From: Deltaproteobacteria bacterium HGW-Deltaproteobacteria-15 | Lineage (GTDB): Bacteria > Desulfobacterota > DSM-4660 > Desulfatiglandales > HGW-15 | Length of the DNA stretch: 64,000 nt | Assembly (NCBI GenBank): GCA_002840535.1 | Contig: PHBH01000021.1 | Coordinates: 1 to 64,000, forward strand | Direction of reading: 5' to 3' | In this document: positions 24,739-33,834 of the stretch, one piece after another | How the letters are laid out: each line of letters starts with the position of its first letter | Position numbering within the stretch: the stretch's first letter is position 1 | Program-made: the position numbers and the translations under genes | The notes under the pieces: generated by a model | What the model was told of the DNA's origin: nothing | Database searches by the model: none | Seen by the model: only the letters and a program-made list of their open reading frames with translations

Positions 24739-26196
24739 ATGAACATTCCAAAGGAGCTCAAAAAGATTAGCAGCACCATCTGGGAACTTCCCGAAACCTA
24801 TAAGGAAGGCATGGTGGTTCCTGCCCGCATCTATGGGACGGAAAAATTGATCGCCAACATGGATGAGGGGGTGTTTGAACAGGTCTCCAATGTGGCCACT
24901 TTGCCGGGCATTACCAAGTACGCCCTCTGCATGCCCGACGGTCATTGGGGATATGGGTTTCCGATTGGAGGAGTGGCGGCAATGGATCCGGAGACGGGGG
25001 TGATTTCCCCCGGTGGGATCGGTTTCGATATCAACTGCGGTATGAGGCTGGTGTTGACCAGTCTCCGTCTGGAAGAGGTGAGGCCGCATCTTCGAACCCT
25101 GGTCGATCGCCTTTTCGCCCGCGTTCCGGCGGGTGTAGGCGGGACCGGATTCGTGAAAGTCTCACAATCTGAATTTGGTGATGTGGTTGAGCAGGGAGCG
25201 CACTGGTGCGTCAAGAAAGGCTTCGGTTGGGCTGAAGACCTGGACAGGACCGAAGAGACGGGCCGTTTCAAGGGCGCGGATTTTTCCAAGATCAGCGAAA
25301 GGGCAGTTTTGCGCGGATTCAAGCAGATCGGCACCCTTGGTTCCGGCAACCACTACCTTGAAATACAGGTCGCCCCCAAAGGGTCTATTTTTGACGAACA
25401 GGCTGCGAAAATATTCGGGATCACAATTCCCGATCAGGTCGTAATCATGTTCCATTGTGGAAGCCGCGGCTTCGGACATCAGGTTGCAACAGATTACCTG
25501 CAGAAATTCCTGAGGGTCATGACACCGAAATTTGGGATCAGGATGCGCGACCGTGAACTTGCCAGCGCTCCTTTTTCTTCTCCGGAGGGACAGGATTATT
25601 TCGCGGCGATGAAATGCGCCGTCAACATGTCTTTCGCAAACCGGCAGGTTATTCTTCACAGGATACGAGAGGTATTCTCCGAGGTATTCCACAGGGATGC
25701 ACACGATCTGGGGCTTCATCAGGTCTATGATGTTTCGCATAATACAGCCAAACTGGAAGAGCATGTTGTAGACGGCAAACTTCGGAAACTGCTGGTCCAC
25801 AGAAAAGGGGCAACACGGGCGTTCGGTCCTCGCATGAAGGGCTTGCCGGACATCTACAGGCAGGTCGGGCAGCCGGTAATCATCGGTGGCAGCATGGAAA
25901 CAGGATCATACCTGCTGGCGGGGGTTTTTACCGGTGATCAGACCTTCTACTCGACCGCACACGGCAGCGGGAGGACCATGAGCCGAAAACAGGCGAAGAA
26001 GCTCTTTCGCGGAAAAGACCTGCAGAAGCAGATGGAGAGCCATGGAATATACGTGCGGAGCACGTCTTATTCAGGATTGGCAGAGGAGGCCGGTTCTGCC
26101 TACAAGGATATCGATGAAGTGATCGAAGCTGCGCACCAGGCTGGAATCAGCAGGCCCGTGGTTCGTCTGTTACCCTTGGGAAATGTGAAAGGTTGA
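24739..26196 (+). CDS. rtcB: RtcB RNA ligase
   Basis: GTP-dependent RNA ligase that joins 2',3'-cyclic phosphate ends to 5'-OH ends in RNA repair or tRNA splicing. In the 485-residue product the metal-binding motif DINCGMR places Asp97 and Cys100. FHCGSRGFGHQV supplies further ligands. His408 in TAHGSGR is the residue that becomes guanylylated. Start is uncertain: an ATG at 24721 touches GGAGG with no spacing, so I prefer ATG 24739, which matches family N-termini (KKISSTIWELP). It is followed by archease, its activator. Confidence 0.93.
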   Translation: MNIPKELKKISSTIWELPETYKEGMVVPARIYGTEKLIANMDEGVFEQVSNVATLPGITKYALCMPDGHWGYGFPIGGVAAMDPETGVISPGGIGFDINCGMRLVLTSLRLEEVRPHLRTLVDRLFARVPAGVGGTGFVKVSQSEFGDVVEQGAHWCVKKGFGWAEDLDRTEETGRFKGADFSKISERAVLRGFKQIGTLGSGNHYLEIQVAPKGSIFDEQAAKIFGITIPDQVVIMFHCGSRGFGHQVATDYLQKFLRVMTPKFGIRMRDRELASAPFSSPEGQDYFAAMKCAVNMSFANRQVILHRIREVFSEVFHRDAHDLGLHQVYDVSHNTAKLEEHVVDGKLRKLLVHRKGATRAFGPRMKGLPDIYRQVGQPVIIGGSMETGSYLLAGVFTGDQTFYSTAHGSGRTMSRKQAKKLFRGKDLQKQMESHGIYVRSTSYSGLAEEAGSAYKDIDEVIEAAHQAGISRPVVRLLPLGNVKG

Positions 26197-26203
26197 AGAA
26201 ACA

Positions 26204-26352
26204 AAGGGGGAAGTTGGAAGGCGGAATGCGGAAGGAAAGAAAGAGCGAGGGTCGAGTGGGAAACGGATGTATTTGGTGATTTCCGACTTCCCCCTTCCGC
26301 CTTCCGAATTTCTTCTGTGACTTCCGACTTCCGAAGTCCGACTTCCGAATTC
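26204..26352. repeat. GGAAG / CTTCC palindromic repeat between rtcB and archease
   Basis: AAGGGGGAAGTTGGAAGGCG at 26204-26223 and following GGAAGG units are mirrored by CCCCCTTCCGCCTTCCGAAT and ACTTCCGACTTCCGAAG units at 26288-26352. The palindrome fills the gap from the rtcB stop to the archease start. It leaves archease without a recognisable ribosome site. Confidence 0.75.
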
Positions 26353-26358
26353 TCTTAT

Positions 26359-26790
26359 ATGCCTTACGAATACCTCGACGATATTGCCATCTCCGATGTG
26401 GCATTTCATGCGTGGTCCGACTCGCTGGAAGGGTTGTTTGCAGATGCGGCCGATGCGGTTGTCAATACAATGGTGGAAGATCTGGGAACCCTGGGAGACA
26501 GGGTGCACAGGCCGATCAGCCTCGAAGCCGAATCCGTTGAGATGCTCCTTTTCCAGTTTCTTCAAGAGTTTATTTTCTACAAAGACGCCGAGCAGGAGTT
26601 GCTGCGTCCGGGGGATGTGAAGATCAGCGGGAAGGATGAAGAATATGTCCTGTGCTGTCAGGCGCGCGGGGAGAAAATGGACCCTGAGCGGCACAATCTT
26701 CTCGTGGACGTAAAGGCCGTGACCTTTCATCGTTTCAGCGTGCAGGCGGTTCCCGAAGGCTGGCAAGCCACCGTTGTTCTGGATACCTGA
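26359..26790 (+). CDS. Archease, RtcB activator
   Basis: A 143-residue protein of the archease family. The N-terminal SDVAFHAWSDSLEGLFADAADAV carries the acidic residues that bind metal. The middle LLFQFLQEFIFYKDAE and C-terminal DVKAVTFHRFSVQ are also family-typical. Archease accelerates GTP loading and turnover of RtcB. ATG 26359 is the family-consistent start, but it directly follows a palindromic repeat and has no Shine-Dalgarno sequence. Translation may therefore depend on the repeat or on read-through from rtcB. Confidence 0.9.
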   Translation: MPYEYLDDIAISDVAFHAWSDSLEGLFADAADAVVNTMVEDLGTLGDRVHRPISLEAESVEMLLFQFLQEFIFYKDAEQELLRPGDVKISGKDEEYVLCCQARGEKMDPERHNLLVDVKAVTFHRFSVQAVPEGWQATVVLDT

Positions 26791-27043
26791 AGAAGCAAAT
26801 CCTTTCCATTCCTTCCATGCTCGTGCTTCCCCTCCCTTGACGTTCATATGCCGAAAAACATCGAGATGCAGCCTATATACATAAATACCTACCTAGCGAA
26901 TACAGTTTTCCCCCCATTGCTCCATTTCGCTTTCCCCACTAAAAACATTAGTAAACTCCGCGTCAAGTAAGACATCGCTTTTGAAGGTATTCAAAGGCAT
27001 CAGGGGCGGACAAACGGGTCGGATCTTTTCCTCAGGAGAAGCT

Positions 27044-27481
27044 ATGAGTTTTAAAAGCGTCACAACTGAGAATTCCAAGGAGTTGCGCATTCTGGTTGTC
27101 GATGATGACGAAGGCGTTCGCCGCATGCTTTTTCTCCTCCTCACCAATCTGGGATATCGTGTCGTTCTTGCAGAAAATGGGCAACAGGCATTCGAACTCT
27201 TTTCAAGAGATTCATTTTCGCTGGTTCTGACCGACCTCAGCATGCCGGAAATGGATGGTTTTGCCCTGGCCGCCAAAGTGAAAATGGCATCCCCCAACAC
27301 TCCTATTGTCATGGTTACAGGATCCCGCGTCGAAGAAAGCGCTGATACAAATTGTGTCGACTACATTCTTTTCAAACCCTTCCAACTGGCTGATGTGCAC
27401 AGAACCGTGGAGATTGCTCTGGCGGGGGGGTTCTTTCGTCCCCCGGCAGAGAGTGGAGCCGAAATTCAAATACAAGGGTGA
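27044..27481 (+). CDS. Single-domain response regulator
   Basis: A 145-residue receiver domain: acidic cluster VVDDDEGVR, phosphoacceptor Asp in LVLTDLSMPEMDG, Thr in MVTGSR and Lys in LFKPFQ. There is no output domain and no kinase next door. AGGAGAAGC precedes ATG 27044. The 253 bases upstream of it hold no other gene. It may take phosphate from one of the two orphan-like kinases of the window, which is inference. Confidence 0.92.
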   Translation: MSFKSVTTENSKELRILVVDDDEGVRRMLFLLLTNLGYRVVLAENGQQAFELFSRDSFSLVLTDLSMPEMDGFALAAKVKMASPNTPIVMVTGSRVEESADTNCVDYILFKPFQLADVHRTVEIALAGGFFRPPAESGAEIQIQG

Positions 27482-27488
27482 GGAAACC

Positions 27489-27701
27489 ATGGATATGAAA
27501 ACCAACCCGAGTCCTAAAAGGGGAAAAAGGAACATTTTCTGCCCGTATTATTCGGGCTGTCTCGACACGGTGATCAGGAAGCGTTGGTCGCATTGGAATT
27601 GCGCCAAATGTGAACAGCGCGCCAACCGGGAAGCCGAGCCTGAGATCCCTCTCAACGTCAACTACACCATTGCCTATTATGAATTGTCTACTAAAGCTTG
27701 A
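27489..27701 (+). CDS. Small zinc-ribbon protein
   Basis: A 70-residue protein with FCPYYSGCLDTVIRKRW then WNCAKC: a four-cysteine zinc-binding pattern (C-x4-C ... C-x2-C). It resembles the protein at 42052-42324, so these are paralogues. ATG 27489 follows GAGGAAACC seven bases after the response-regulator stop, so the two are likely co-transcribed. I recognise the pattern as common in deltaproteobacteria but know no function. Confidence 0.75.
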   Translation: MDMKTNPSPKRGKRNIFCPYYSGCLDTVIRKRWSHWNCAKCEQRANREAEPEIPLNVNYTIAYYELSTKA

Positions 27702-27876
27702 ACCGGGCATTCGGCCAAAAGAGTGGTGTGAGTTGTCTCTCTTCGACGGACTTGTGTAGAGAGTCATCGGAAGCAATTCTTCGTGCTCTTCATGTCATAA
27801 TCGTGATAGAACCAGAACCGGGTTTTTCAGGGATGTCTCGCGGAAGGACACAAAGAGCACGAAGGGACAAGTTCAA

Positions 27877-28236
27877 ATGGATAACAACAAGGCGGTGAGC
27901 AGGGAAGAAGTTGAAAAGCTGTACAATATGCTCAAGAAAGTACAGGAAGCGAAAGGGTACTTTTTCAACGCACACAAGGAAACCACCTTCGATCTGCTCG
28001 AAGGTTTGATCGTCAACAAACAACGTTACGGGTATATGTGTTGCCCGTGCAGGATCGCCGCCGAGGATCGGGAAAAAGACAAGGACATCATATGTCCCTG
28101 CGTCTACAGGGCGCCGGACGTTGAAGAATATGGAAGCTGTTACTGCAATCTCTATGTTTCACAGGAGTGGAACGAGGAAAAGACCCCTCACGTCTATGTG
28201 CCTGAAAGAAGGCCTCCTGAGAAGTTCGGCATCTAA
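27877..28236 (+). CDS. ftrB: Ferredoxin:thioredoxin reductase catalytic subunit-like protein
   Basis: A 119-residue FtrB-like protein with three pairs CPC (Cys56, Cys58), CPC (Cys73, Cys75) and CYC (Cys88, Cys90). In plant and cyanobacterial enzymes these form a [4Fe-4S] cluster next to a redox disulfide and reduce thioredoxin with ferredoxin electrons. The third pair is CYC, not CHC, so the active-site histidine is tyrosine here, and spacing between pairs differs from the plant enzyme. No FtrA subunit is nearby, as in other anaerobes. Only a weak GGGACAAG ribosome site. It might feed the thioredoxin-like selenoprotein. Confidence 0.85.
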   Translation: MDNNKAVSREEVEKLYNMLKKVQEAKGYFFNAHKETTFDLLEGLIVNKQRYGYMCCPCRIAAEDREKDKDIICPCVYRAPDVEEYGSCYCNLYVSQEWNEEKTPHVYVPERRPPEKFGI

Positions 28237-28257
28237 TGCTTTCCTGTAATTGGGAAT

Positions 28258-28458
28258 ATGGAACAAGAAACCGGATATATCTCCGCTCCGCTTTTGAGCA
28301 TCGCCGAAGCCGCCAAAGAACTGGGCGTCGCTAAGAAGATCATTTATCAGCTCATCGAGAACGGTGAGATCAGGGCCGTGAAGCCACGGACGGGAAAGGC
28401 CATACTCATCGAGAAGAAAAGCCTGGACGAATACCGCGCCGCAGGAAGGCTGCCTTAG
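28258..28458 (+). CDS. Excisionase-type helix-turn-helix DNA-binding protein
   Basis: A 66-residue MerR/excisionase-like domain: LSIAEAAKELGVAKKIIYQLIENGEIRAVK followed by a wing (AILIEKKSLDEYR) is the standard DNA-binding layout (quoted in part: AEAAKELGVAKKII). No integrase or transposase is near, so it is probably a small regulator. The ATG follows GGGAAT with modest ribosome-site strength. A repeat fragment starts two bases after its stop. Confidence 0.8.
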   Translation: MEQETGYISAPLLSIAEAAKELGVAKKIIYQLIENGEIRAVKPRTGKAILIEKKSLDEYRAAGRLP

Positions 28459-28459
28459 C

Positions 28460-28475
28460 AGGTCGCTGAAAAACG
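28460..28475. repeat. Lone end of the AGGTGGCTGAAAAAC repeat family
   Basis: AGGTCGCTGAAAAACG matches the terminal repeat of the 18000-18123 element except at two positions. I see no second end nearby. Confidence 0.35.
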
Positions 28476-28522
28476 CCCATCTGCGTGTGAAGTTTCGCGG
28501 GACTGCTTATTGCCTGCTGTTA

Positions 28523-29533
28523 TTACCACGCTTCCGAGCTCTTGACCCTGTATGCCTTCAGCGTCTTGACATAATTCGCCCGAATGAACGCATAAGGATT
28601 CTCCAGCCTCTTGTGGCTCATGATTCCCCTCATCTGCTCCACAGACTCATATTCACGGCCTTCCATCCATTCGAGCAGGTTTTTCATGATCTGCTCTATT
28701 CGGCCGATGCCGTATTTCAACAGGGTGGAGCAGAGCATGGTCGCATCCGCGCCCGCCATGATCATCTTGATCACATCCCCGGCCGTATGAATCCCTGTGG
28801 TCGCAGCGAGACTCGCGCGCACATTTCCATGCAAAATGGCTATCCACCGAAGGGGGAGCCTTCCTTCATGAGGCTCGCTGAGGACAATCGAAGGGGACAG
28901 TTCAAGGGTATCCGGCAGGATATCGGGCTGATAGAATCTGTTGAAGAGTACCAAAGCATCCGCCCCGGCCTTATCGAGCTGCACTGCCATATGGGCCATT
29001 GAACTGAAGAACGGACTGAGTTTCATGGCAACCGGAATGGAAACGGTTTTCTTCACTGTTCGAAGATTCCGGAGGTAGATCTGCTCGATTTCCGATCCCG
29101 ATCGAACGGGATCCGCCGCCACATAGTACACATTCAGCTCAATCGCATCCGCCCCGGCCTGCTGGATGCTTCCTGCAAAATCGCTCCACCCTTTGTCGGA
29201 AATGCCGTTCAAGCTTCCGATCACGGGGATGGTCACGCTTTCCTTGACCCGGCGAATATGCTCCAGATAACGATCCGCCTGCTGGTGAAAATCCTCCACA
29301 TCCGGGTAAAAGGTCAGGTGTTCGGGATAATGGTCCGTTTCCCGGGTCAGATAGTGGTGCAGAGATTCCTGCTCGTGAAGGATCTCTTCCTCGAAAAGCG
29401 AAAAAAGTACAATGGCGGCAATACCGGCATCTTCGAGCCGCTTGACCGAATCGAGGTCCCTTGAAAGAGGCGACGCGGAGGCCACAAGCGGGTTCTTCAA
29501 CTCCATGCCCATGTATGTGGTTTTGAGATCCAT
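28523..29533 (-). CDS. Dihydroorotate dehydrogenase-like flavoprotein
   Basis: A 336-residue TIM-barrel protein of the class I DHOD/PreA type. N-terminal LKNPLVASASPLSRD, a mid-barrel DAIELNVYYVA and a C-terminal phosphate-binding GADATMLCSTLLKYG are visible. It lacks pyrimidine-gene neighbours and sits directly behind nifJ, a placement I recall from many anaerobes. It is therefore probably not the pyrimidine enzyme but a redox partner. ATG 29533 follows AAGGAGAGG. Confidence 0.8.
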   Translation of the reverse strand: MDLKTTYMGMELKNPLVASASPLSRDLDSVKRLEDAGIAAIVLFSLFEEEILHEQESLHHYLTRETDHYPEHLTFYPDVEDFHQQADRYLEHIRRVKESVTIPVIGSLNGISDKGWSDFAGSIQQAGADAIELNVYYVAADPVRSGSEIEQIYLRNLRTVKKTVSIPVAMKLSPFFSSMAHMAVQLDKAGADALVLFNRFYQPDILPDTLELSPSIVLSEPHEGRLPLRWIAILHGNVRASLAATTGIHTAGDVIKMIMAGADATMLCSTLLKYGIGRIEQIMKNLLEWMEGREYESVEQMRGIMSHKRLENPYAFIRANYVKTLKAYRVKSSEAW

Positions 29534-29562
29534 CTTATTGCCTCTCCTTAAAAGGCATTTCT

Positions 29563-29630
29563 GCCACCAAGACACAAAGACACCAAGAACTCAATTCTGC
29601 TTTTCTTTGAGTCTTAGTGTCTTCGTGGCC
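29563..29630. repeat. GCCACCAAGACAC palindrome at the 3' end of nifJ
   Basis: GCCACCAAGACACAAAGACA (29563-29582) and following bases are mirrored imperfectly by the inverse of 29602-29630 (GTCTTAGTGTCTTCGTGGCC on the plus strand). The right arm encodes the last four residues and stop of nifJ. Confidence 0.8.
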
Positions 29631-32600
29631 GCTCTTCTGCACCCCCGTCCTCCTCCGCAAAGCATTGGAGGGATGCGAGCTGTTCATATAGCCGCCATTT
29701 TGCGTCCGCATCGTTTTGAGCCAGGGCGAAAAGACGCTTTGCCTCCTCCGGTCTGCTGAGGCTGAGCATTTTGTATCTGGTTTCCTGGTCCACGAACTCT
29801 ATTATTGGAATCTTCGGCTTGCCGGAATCGAGTTGGAGCGGGTTCTTTCCATCACGAACGAGATCCGGGTTGAACCGATACAGGGGCCAATACCCGCTGT
29901 CCACGGCCGCTTTTTGATGGTTAAAGGCATCGGGCACGAACGTCCCGTGAGCGAGACAATGGCTGTAGGCGATGATCAGGGAGGGTCCATCGTATGCCTC
30001 GGCTTCCATGAAGGCCCGTACTGTCTGCGTATCGCTTGCACCGATCGCCACCTGTGCGATGTAGATGTTGCGGTAAGTCATCATCATCAGCCCCAGATCC
30101 TTTTTCGGGCTCGTCTTGCCGGCAGCTGCGAACTTCGCTACAGCTCCGCGGGGCGTGGCCTTGGATACCTGGCCGCCTGTGTTGGAGTACACTTCGGTGT
30201 CCAGGACGAGCACATTGATGTTGAGTCCCATGGAAAGAACCTGGTCCAAACCGCCGTAGCCGATATCGTACGCCCATCCGTCGCCGCCGATGCACCATAT
30301 GCTCTTTTTCAAGAAGAAGTCCGCGAGAGAGGCCAGCATGGCGGATTGGGGTGAAGAGAGTCCTCTCAGCTTTTCCTTCAAGGCAGCCACTCGTTCCCGC
30401 TGATTCGAAATCCCCTTCTCGTCCTTCTGGTCTGCGCGGATAATGGCGTCCGCCAGATCCGTACCGATTTGGGATGAAAGCGTTTCCAGCAGCTCCCTCG
30501 CATACACGGTGTTCTTCTCCACTGCAAGACGGAGCCCCATTCCGAACTCGGCACAGTCTTCAAAAAGAGGATTCGACCAGGCGGGCCCCCTCCCGTCCGC
30601 ATTGGAGGTATAGGGGTGTGTCGGCAGATTTCCGCTGTAGATGGAGCTGCACCCCGTGGCGTTCGAAATCAGCGCACGATCACCGAAGAGCTGCGAAAGC
30701 AGCCTAATGTAAGGGGTTTCTCCGCACCCGGCGCAGGCGCCGTTATACTCAAACAACGGCCGCAGCAACTGAGATCCTTTGACGGTGTTGATCTTCAGCT
30801 TGCTCCTGTCATAGTCGGGAAGAGAGAGGAAGAACCTGTAATGTTCGGCCTCCCTCTCCCGCAAAGGCGGCTGTGGGTACATGTTTATGGCTTTCCTGTC
30901 CGGCCGGGTTTTGTCTTTCGCGGGACAAACGCTGACGCAGGCGCAGCACCCGGTGCATTCCTCCGGGGCTACCTGCACGGTAAAGGCCGAGCCTTCGGGG
31001 AAATCCTTTCCTCTTGCCTTGGCCCACTTGAACTCTTCCGGCGCATTGCTGAGAAGGGACTGATCGTAGACCTTCATGCGGATGGTTGCATGGGGACAGA
31101 TCATGCTGCATTTGCCGCACTGAATGCAGACTTTCCCGTCCCAGATCGGGATTTCCAATGCGATGTTCCTCTTCTCCCACTGGGTCGTGCCCACAGGAAA
31201 GGTGCCGTCGACAGGCATTGCGCTCACCGGCAGCTCGTCGCCCCGGCCTGTGATCATCGCGGCCGTCACCTTTTTCACGAATTCGGGCGCGTCGTCCGGA
31301 ACCGCGGGCGCCAATCCTATAATTGAACCGGCCTCGGCCGGGGGGGCCACCTCATGAAGACTCGCGAGGGTGTCATCGACCGCGCTGAAATTCATCTGAA
31401 CAATACGCTCTCCGCGTTTGCCGTAGGTTTTCTGTATGGACTCCTTGATCTTGATAATCGCCTCTACCCTCGGGAGTACACCGGAGATGGCGAAGAAACA
31501 GGTCTGCATGACCGTGTTGATTCTTCCCCCCAGGCCCGCTCCCCTCGCCACTTTGTATGCGTCCACAACGTAGAATTTCATTCTTTTCCGGATGAGATTC
31601 TCCTGGAAGGATCGCGGAAGGGCGTCCCAGACCCCTTCCGGCGGCACATCGGTGTTCAGCAGGAAAATACCTCCTTCGGCGCTTTCCGAAAGCATATCGT
31701 ATTTGTGCAAAAAGGCCGGTTGATTGCAGGCGATGAAGTTGGGTTTGTCGATCAGGTACGAGGAGTGAATCGGCCCGGGCCCGAAACGAAGGTGCGAGAC
31801 GGTTCTGGATCCTGATTTCCTGGAATCATAGACAAAATAACCCTGCGCAAAATTGGGTGTCTCCTCTCCGATGATCTTGATGCTGTTCTTGTTAGCCCCC
31901 ACGGTGCCGTCCGCCCCCAGGCCATAGAATTTGGCCCGGATGACCCTTTCTCCTTCTGCCGAGAAGGAAGGATCATAGGCCAGGCTCGAATGGGTCACGT
32001 CGTCCGTGATTCCCACAGTGAAGTGATTCTTCGGGACCTCCTTTTTCAACTCGTCCAGAACAGCCTTGGCCATGGCAGGGGTGAATTCCTTGGACGAGAG
32101 CCCGTAGCGGCCGCCCACCACCGCAGGAACCTTCTGAAAAGGCGAAGTCCCGTCCGACAACCCCTGGAGAACGGCAGTCGCCACATCGGAGTAAAGAGGT
32201 TCGCCTACAGACCCAGGCTCTTTGGTCCGGTCCAGGCACGCGATCGCCTTTGTGCTTGCGGGTAAGGCCTTCATGAGATGGGTCGAGGAAAAGGGCCTGT
32301 AGAGCCTTACCCTGAGAAGCCCGACTTTTTCCCCTTCCTCCTCGAGTCTGCCGACGGCTTCGGCGGCCGCTTCGCATCCGGAACCCATGAGAATCATGAC
32401 CCTTTCCGCATCCGGCGCGCCTTCGTACTGGAACAGCTCATACCGGCGTTCCGTGAGCGTTTCGAATTTATCCATGCTCCTTTGAACCGTGTATGGGCAG
32501 TTCAGGTAAAAGGGATTGGATGCCTCCCTTGATTGAAAGAATACATCGGGATTCTGCGCCGTCCCTCTGATCACGGGCCGCTCCGGGGAAAGGGCCCGCG

Positions 32601-33213
32601 ATCGATGCTCCTCGACATAAGTCAGGTCGATCATCGCCCGAAGATCTTCATCTCCGAGTCTCTCGATCTTCATCACCTCATGAGAGGTTCGGAAACCGTC
32701 GAAGAAATGAAGAAAGGGCACGCGTGTTTCCAGTGCTGCGGATTGAGCTATCAGAGCAAGATCCATTACCTCCTGGACCGAACAGGATGCGAGGAAGGCA
32801 AAGCCGGTCGAGCGGGTGGCCATGACGTCGCTGTGGTCGCAGAAAATGGAAAGCGCGTGCGTGGCAACGGTGCGTGCGGCAATGTGAAAGACCGTGGAAT
32901 TCAGTTCACCCGCCAGCTTGAACATGGTGGGGATCATGAGAAGAAGGCCCTGGGAGGCGGTAAAGGTAGTGGCAAGCGATCCGGCCTGCAGAGCGCCGTG
33001 CAGGGCGCCGGCAGCGCCCGCCTCACTCTGCATCTGCGCAACCAGGGGTATCGTTCCCCAGAGGTTCGTCTTCCCCTTTGTTGCCCATTCATCGGCGAGT
33101 TCGGCCATGGGGGAAGACGGGGTAATGGGGTAAATGGATATGACTTCGTTTGTCTTATAAGCAATGTAAGCTGCAGCCTCATTGCCGTCGATGGTCACCA
33201 TTTCTCTTGGCAT
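29614..33213 (-). CDS. nifJ: Pyruvate:ferredoxin (flavodoxin) oxidoreductase, single-chain
   Basis: Oxidises pyruvate and CoA to acetyl-CoA, CO2 and reduced ferredoxin. The 1199 residues are full length and in the standard order. First comes the pyrimidine-binding and TPP domain (from VTIDGNEAAAYIAYK). A gamma domain follows. Next is a two-cluster ferredoxin domain (CIQCGKCSMICP and CTGCCACVSVCP, around 680-760), then the C-terminal TPP/pyrophosphate domain with GDGWAYDIG and DTEVYSNTGGQ. ATG follows AGGCAGGAC. The terminal residues R-P-R-R-H and the stop are encoded by a palindromic repeat. The adjacent DHOD-like gene is probably in the same unit. Confidence 0.97.
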   Translation of the reverse strand: MPREMVTIDGNEAAAYIAYKTNEVISIYPITPSSPMAELADEWATKGKTNLWGTIPLVAQMQSEAGAAGALHGALQAGSLATTFTASQGLLLMIPTMFKLAGELNSTVFHIAARTVATHALSIFCDHSDVMATRSTGFAFLASCSVQEVMDLALIAQSAALETRVPFLHFFDGFRTSHEVMKIERLGDEDLRAMIDLTYVEEHRSRALSPERPVIRGTAQNPDVFFQSREASNPFYLNCPYTVQRSMDKFETLTERRYELFQYEGAPDAERVMILMGSGCEAAAEAVGRLEEEGEKVGLLRVRLYRPFSSTHLMKALPASTKAIACLDRTKEPGSVGEPLYSDVATAVLQGLSDGTSPFQKVPAVVGGRYGLSSKEFTPAMAKAVLDELKKEVPKNHFTVGITDDVTHSSLAYDPSFSAEGERVIRAKFYGLGADGTVGANKNSIKIIGEETPNFAQGYFVYDSRKSGSRTVSHLRFGPGPIHSSYLIDKPNFIACNQPAFLHKYDMLSESAEGGIFLLNTDVPPEGVWDALPRSFQENLIRKRMKFYVVDAYKVARGAGLGGRINTVMQTCFFAISGVLPRVEAIIKIKESIQKTYGKRGERIVQMNFSAVDDTLASLHEVAPPAEAGSIIGLAPAVPDDAPEFVKKVTAAMITGRGDELPVSAMPVDGTFPVGTTQWEKRNIALEIPIWDGKVCIQCGKCSMICPHATIRMKVYDQSLLSNAPEEFKWAKARGKDFPEGSAFTVQVAPEECTGCCACVSVCPAKDKTRPDRKAINMYPQPPLREREAEHYRFFLSLPDYDRSKLKINTVKGSQLLRPLFEYNGACAGCGETPYIRLLSQLFGDRALISNATGCSSIYSGNLPTHPYTSNADGRGPAWSNPLFEDCAEFGMGLRLAVEKNTVYARELLETLSSQIGTDLADAIIRADQKDEKGISNQRERVAALKEKLRGLSSPQSAMLASLADFFLKKSIWCIGGDGWAYDIGYGGLDQVLSMGLNINVLVLDTEVYSNTGGQVSKATPRGAVAKFAAAGKTSPKKDLGLMMMTYRNIYIAQVAIGASDTQTVRAFMEAEAYDGPSLIIAYSHCLAHGTFVPDAFNHQKAAVDSGYWPLYRFNPDLVRDGKNPLQLDSGKPKIPIIEFVDQETRYKMLSLSRPEEAKRLFALAQNDADAKWRLYEQLASLQCFAEEDGGAEERPRRH

Positions 33214-33234
33214 GCTGTCCTGCCTTATAAATGA

Positions 33235-33368
33235 GAATGTCGAATATCGAATAAAGAATATCGAATGTCAAAGGAAGGCAAAGAAAGTCGACTTTGTCCT
33301 GCGGCCACTCGTAACGGAAAGTGAAGACTTCCTAATTCGATATTCGGGCTTCGATATCCGATATTTCG
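33235..33368. repeat. TATCGAAT palindromic repeat
   Basis: TGTCGAATATCGAATAAAG and AATATCGAATGTC units (33238-33269) are mirrored by AATTCGATATTCGGGCTTCG and GATATCCGATATTTCG (33334-33368). The repeat fills the gap between the flavoprotein stop and the nifJ start; no gene lies in it. Confidence 0.75.
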
Positions 33369-33375
33369 TTCCTGA

Positions 33376-33780
33376 TCATTCCTCGAGGTCGCTATGGGGC
33401 GCATGGCAGAAGCGGATGATGCTGTCAACCCGGACGAAGATCTTCCTCTTCACCTGAGGAAGGGGGGACTCCTCTTCAGGACCCTTGTAAAGACCGTTCA
33501 TCACAGCGGTCTGTTGAATCCCCTCGGATTCGCCCAGCAACTGGAATCCGGTATCGCTCTCCGGGTCCCAAACTACGATAGAGATCTTGGGGTTCACTTG
33601 CAGATTCGACAGGGTGCCGGGACAGAACCATTCCGAAACCGAAATTCGGGGATGACCCTCGGCCTCAATCTTGCTCGATGCGGCTACATGAGGGGACCCC
33701 TTATCGTCCGCTGTGGCGACGAGTGCAACCCCTACACGGTTTGCGAGGCGGATGGCTCGTTCAAGGACCTCCGGTTTCAT
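33376..33780 (-). CDS. Pyridoxamine 5'-phosphate oxidase-like flavin-binding protein
   Basis: A 134-residue split-barrel protein: VALVATADDKGSPHVAASSKIE, then ISVSEWFCPGTLSNLQVNPKISIVVW (both quoted here only by their starts VALVATADDKG and ISVSEWFCPGT). This is the FMN-binding layout of small PNPOx-like proteins of unknown substrate. GGAGGAATC precedes the ATG. It sits between nifJ and a superoxide dismutase, upstream of nifJ on the same strand, and may be part of an oxygen-response group. Confidence 0.82.
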   Translation of the reverse strand: MKPEVLERAIRLANRVGVALVATADDKGSPHVAASSKIEAEGHPRISVSEWFCPGTLSNLQVNPKISIVVWDPESDTGFQLLGESEGIQQTAVMNGLYKGPEEESPLPQVKRKIFVRVDSIIRFCHAPHSDLEE

Positions 33781-33834
33781 ATCCGATTCCTCCGATTGAG
33801 TTGCGCCGGCGAGTATGCGTTCACAGGCGGAGAT

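Noticed and set aside
28258..28458. Excisionase as evidence for a prophage
   Set aside because: No integrase, phage structural gene or attachment pair is nearby; the domain is common in ordinary regulators.
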